Below are positions 62,779 to 64,000 of a DNA stretch of 64,000 nt, one piece after another. A model generated the notes under the pieces. That model had not been told where the DNA came from and did not search any database. It saw nothing but the letters and a program-made list of their open reading frames with translations. The DNA comes from Paludibaculum fermentans (GTDB lineage Bacteria > Acidobacteriota > Terriglobia > Bryobacterales > Bryobacteraceae). Where the stretch lies: the NCBI RefSeq assembly GCF_015277775.1, contig NZ_CP063849.1:6835501-6899500 (forward strand), written 5' to 3'. The position numbers and the translations under genes are program-made. The number at the start of each line of letters is the position of its first letter. The stretch's first letter is position 1.

Positions 62779-63198
62779 GTGACGCTGGACAGCAATACCC
62801 GCAGCGAGATCCGCGAAAGCGTCCGGAACCTCCAGCCCATCGGCGACAGGTTCCGGACCCGCTTCTTCACGCGCCTGGTCCGCCTGGCGCCGCCCCTGGC
62901 CGCCCGGCTGCGCCAGCGCCTGGACGGCAACATGGATCTGGTTCGGATGGCCTTACTGAGCCTCGACCACCTGGAAAGCGAGCAACTCCTGGATGCCGTC
63001 CTGCGCGAACTGGGCGGCGAGGTAGCGGATGGGCTGGCTCCCGACGACCTGGCCCCGATAGGCTCAGCCCTGATCGGCACCGTCCGTGAGTTTCTCGGAG
63101 GCGAGTTCACCCAGGAAAAGGAGGAGGCCTGGGTGAACTTCTACGCCCACTTAGCGCAGCAACTGGAGCGTGGCGCCGCCGGCCGGGAGGGGCAATAG
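62779..63198 (+). CDS. globin-fold protein lacking the proximal histidine
   Basis: The 139-aa protein follows the bacterial globin pattern: 'NLQPIGDRFRTRFFTRLVRLAPPLAARL', 'LVRMALLSLDHLE', 'LAPIGSALIGTVREFLGGEFTQEKEEAWVNFYAHLAQQL'. In typical flavohaemoglobin-like globins the F-helix carries 'RH..YGV' with the heme-binding His; here the matching part is LGGEVADGLAPDDL, with no His. Heme binding through the usual residue is therefore not expected. GTG start with AAGAGG seven bases upstream. It follows the PEP-CTERM gene by 12 bp. The family match is by pattern and should be regarded as probable. Confidence 0.75.
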   Translation: MTLDSNTRSEIRESVRNLQPIGDRFRTRFFTRLVRLAPPLAARLRQRLDGNMDLVRMALLSLDHLESEQLLDAVLRELGGEVADGLAPDDLAPIGSALIGTVREFLGGEFTQEKEEAWVNFYAHLAQQLERGAAGREGQ

Positions 63199-63371
63199 CC
63201 GAGCCCGGTCACCGACGGTTCTGAAGACAACTCGATCACTGATGGCCATCAGGCCGGCAGCCCCGAGTTCCCGGTGAGATCGACCGCGGAGTACACGATG
63301 CCGCAAAGCCTCCATGCAAGGGCTGCCCGCTGCCCTTACCTTCGCGGACCCCACGGTGAGGTTTTCCAGGA

Positions 63372-63385
63372 GCAATGCCGGAGCA
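63372..63385 (-). promoter_or_regulatory. degenerate sigma54 -24/-12 element at locus 4
   Basis: Minus strand: TG-CTCCGGCATT-GC within ATGCTCCGGCATTGCT. The -12 box TTGCT is ideal; the -24 box reads ATGC instead of TGGC. It lies exactly 77 bp from the tandem sites, which is why I report it. Confidence 0.45.
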
Positions 63386-63462
63386 TGGGACCCTCGTGGA
63401 TTCACACTGAAGCTATGCAGCCGGCTTTCTCAGGTGCGTCGCGCGAGGTTCGCCAAGGCGCG

Positions 63463-63496
63463 TGACCAAATCACGTCAGGTGGCCGGCTACGGTCA
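63463..63496. promoter_or_regulatory. tandem 16-bp palindromes (locus 4)
   Basis: TGACCAAATCACGTCA (63463-63478) and TGGCCGGCTACGGTCA (63481-63496), separated by GG. Each has one mismatch to TGACC-N6-GGTCA. Read leftward, the proximal site is TGACG-N6-GGTCA, as at loci 1 and 3, which supports a leftward promoter. Confidence 0.65.
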
Positions 63497-64000
63497 TTTG
63501 CGGCATTTCTGATCGCCGAATCCTGCGTTCTGGGGAAGGAATCGGAAGGCCGTATCGTGCTCAGGAGCCTGTCGAAACCGCAAACTCGACAGCGGGAACC
63601 CACATCTTGTCCGTGAGCTTCCACCAAGAGCGAAGGCTTGGAGAAATGCCCGCACCTGCAAACTGGTTTGTTGAGGGTGCGCCGGCTATGAAGCGGTACG
63701 CCGAATCAGTCCGTTCCGCGTGCGGGGACCCGGAAGTGCTTGGCGTGTCTCCATCGAACATTCATTCCTCGGTGCGAGCCGCCCGTCAAATCCACGGGGG
63801 TCCGCGCGGTGCATGTTGTGGTGTAGGCCCGGCCGTCTGTTCGGCAGTTCTTACCTGCCGCCGGCCGGCTTTCCTGGAAAAGCAAACAGCTTGAAGAGCT
63901 GTTCCCCATCTCTCCAGTTGCTCCCCTAAGCCCCACAAAGAAAAACACTTCTCGACCCATCCGGAGTTCCGCTCCCGCAGGCGCCTCAGCGCGGCTCATT

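Larger units (their letters stand above)
63199..64000. other. intergenic region without a convincing gene
   Basis: About 800 bp to the window edge. Open frames on both strands lack SD and family likeness. The region holds tandem activator sites (63463-63496) and a leftward sigma54-like element (63372-63385). From the predicted start near 63360 a transcript would run 160 nt before entering the globin gene antisense. A 54-codon frame (63314 to 63151, minus) is the only reading frame in it and is not recognisable. Confidence 0.5.

Noticed and set aside
63607-63894. 95-codon frame near the right end
   Set aside because: No SD at a good distance, no recognisable motif, and competing frames of equal quality on both strands.

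Overview
The window looks like chromosomal DNA of a high-GC member of the Acidobacteriota, most likely of the Solibacter/Bryobacterales type. The evidence is a VWFA protein of the acidobacterial type, a very large Oar-like TonB receptor with an N-terminal carboxypeptidase-regulatory domain, a PEP-CTERM protein, a Solibacter-type TPR protein, the 'NARKSTGP' family and RHS-like debris. No rRNA, tRNA, IS element or CRISPR array was found. This assignment is inference from gene content only.

Layout. 1-5.1 kb: a reductase and an alpha/beta hydrolase on the minus strand, a divergent MBL-fold hydrolase, and a PAS-PAS-AAA+ regulator. 5.4-5.8 kb: RHS remnant. 5.9-15.2 kb: cyanophycin locus with three CphA paralogues of complementary domain integrity, an ABC exporter and a DUF1854 protein. 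15.6-17.1 kb: two C-rich genes of one acidobacterial family. 28.5-17.3 kb (minus strand): one long co-directional run with an LPKTA surface protein, malic enzyme, a CxxC protein, a VWFA protein, a class D sortase, a GT4-toroid protein, two GH130 phosphorylases, a transglutaminase and a GT4. 29.2-35.9 kb: a CheB/CheR/PAS/kinase/receiver hybrid divergent from a PAS-sigma54 activator. 36.1-45.9 kb (plus strand): secreted protein, SYLF, OmpA, SPFH, small proteins, groES-groEL and two small proteins, with csbD opposite. 46-53 kb: sialic-acid locus (GntR, TonB receptor, sialidase, NanA-like lyase, Kelch mutarotase-like). 53-53.8 kb: inverted second copy of the end of the groEL module, with groEL itself reduced to a fragment. 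53.8-59.8 kb: small NRPS-like biosynthetic cluster (A-T protein, P450, GNAT, GT4, PPTase). 59.8-63.2 kb: TPR sensor-like protein, two secreted proteins and a globin-like protein without the proximal His. 63.2-64 kb: no convincing gene.

The strongest new signal is a candidate sigma54 regulon. Four places (28.7, 35.9, 38.0 and 63.5 kb) carry two tandem 16-bp palindromes of the form TGACC-N6-GGTCA, always separated by exactly 2 bp. In each case a GG-N10-GC (-24/-12) element lies 77-78 bp away; at 63.4 kb it is degenerate, with TG at -24. A single perfect copy lies upstream of the sigma54 activator gene at 33759, and one tandem pair overlaps that gene's stop codon. The predicted targets are the LPKTA/sortase/mannoside run, a secreted protein, and the SYLF-OmpA-SPFH run that may reach groESL. 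This would be one envelope and stress programme under one activator, probably fed by the adjacent hybrid kinase.
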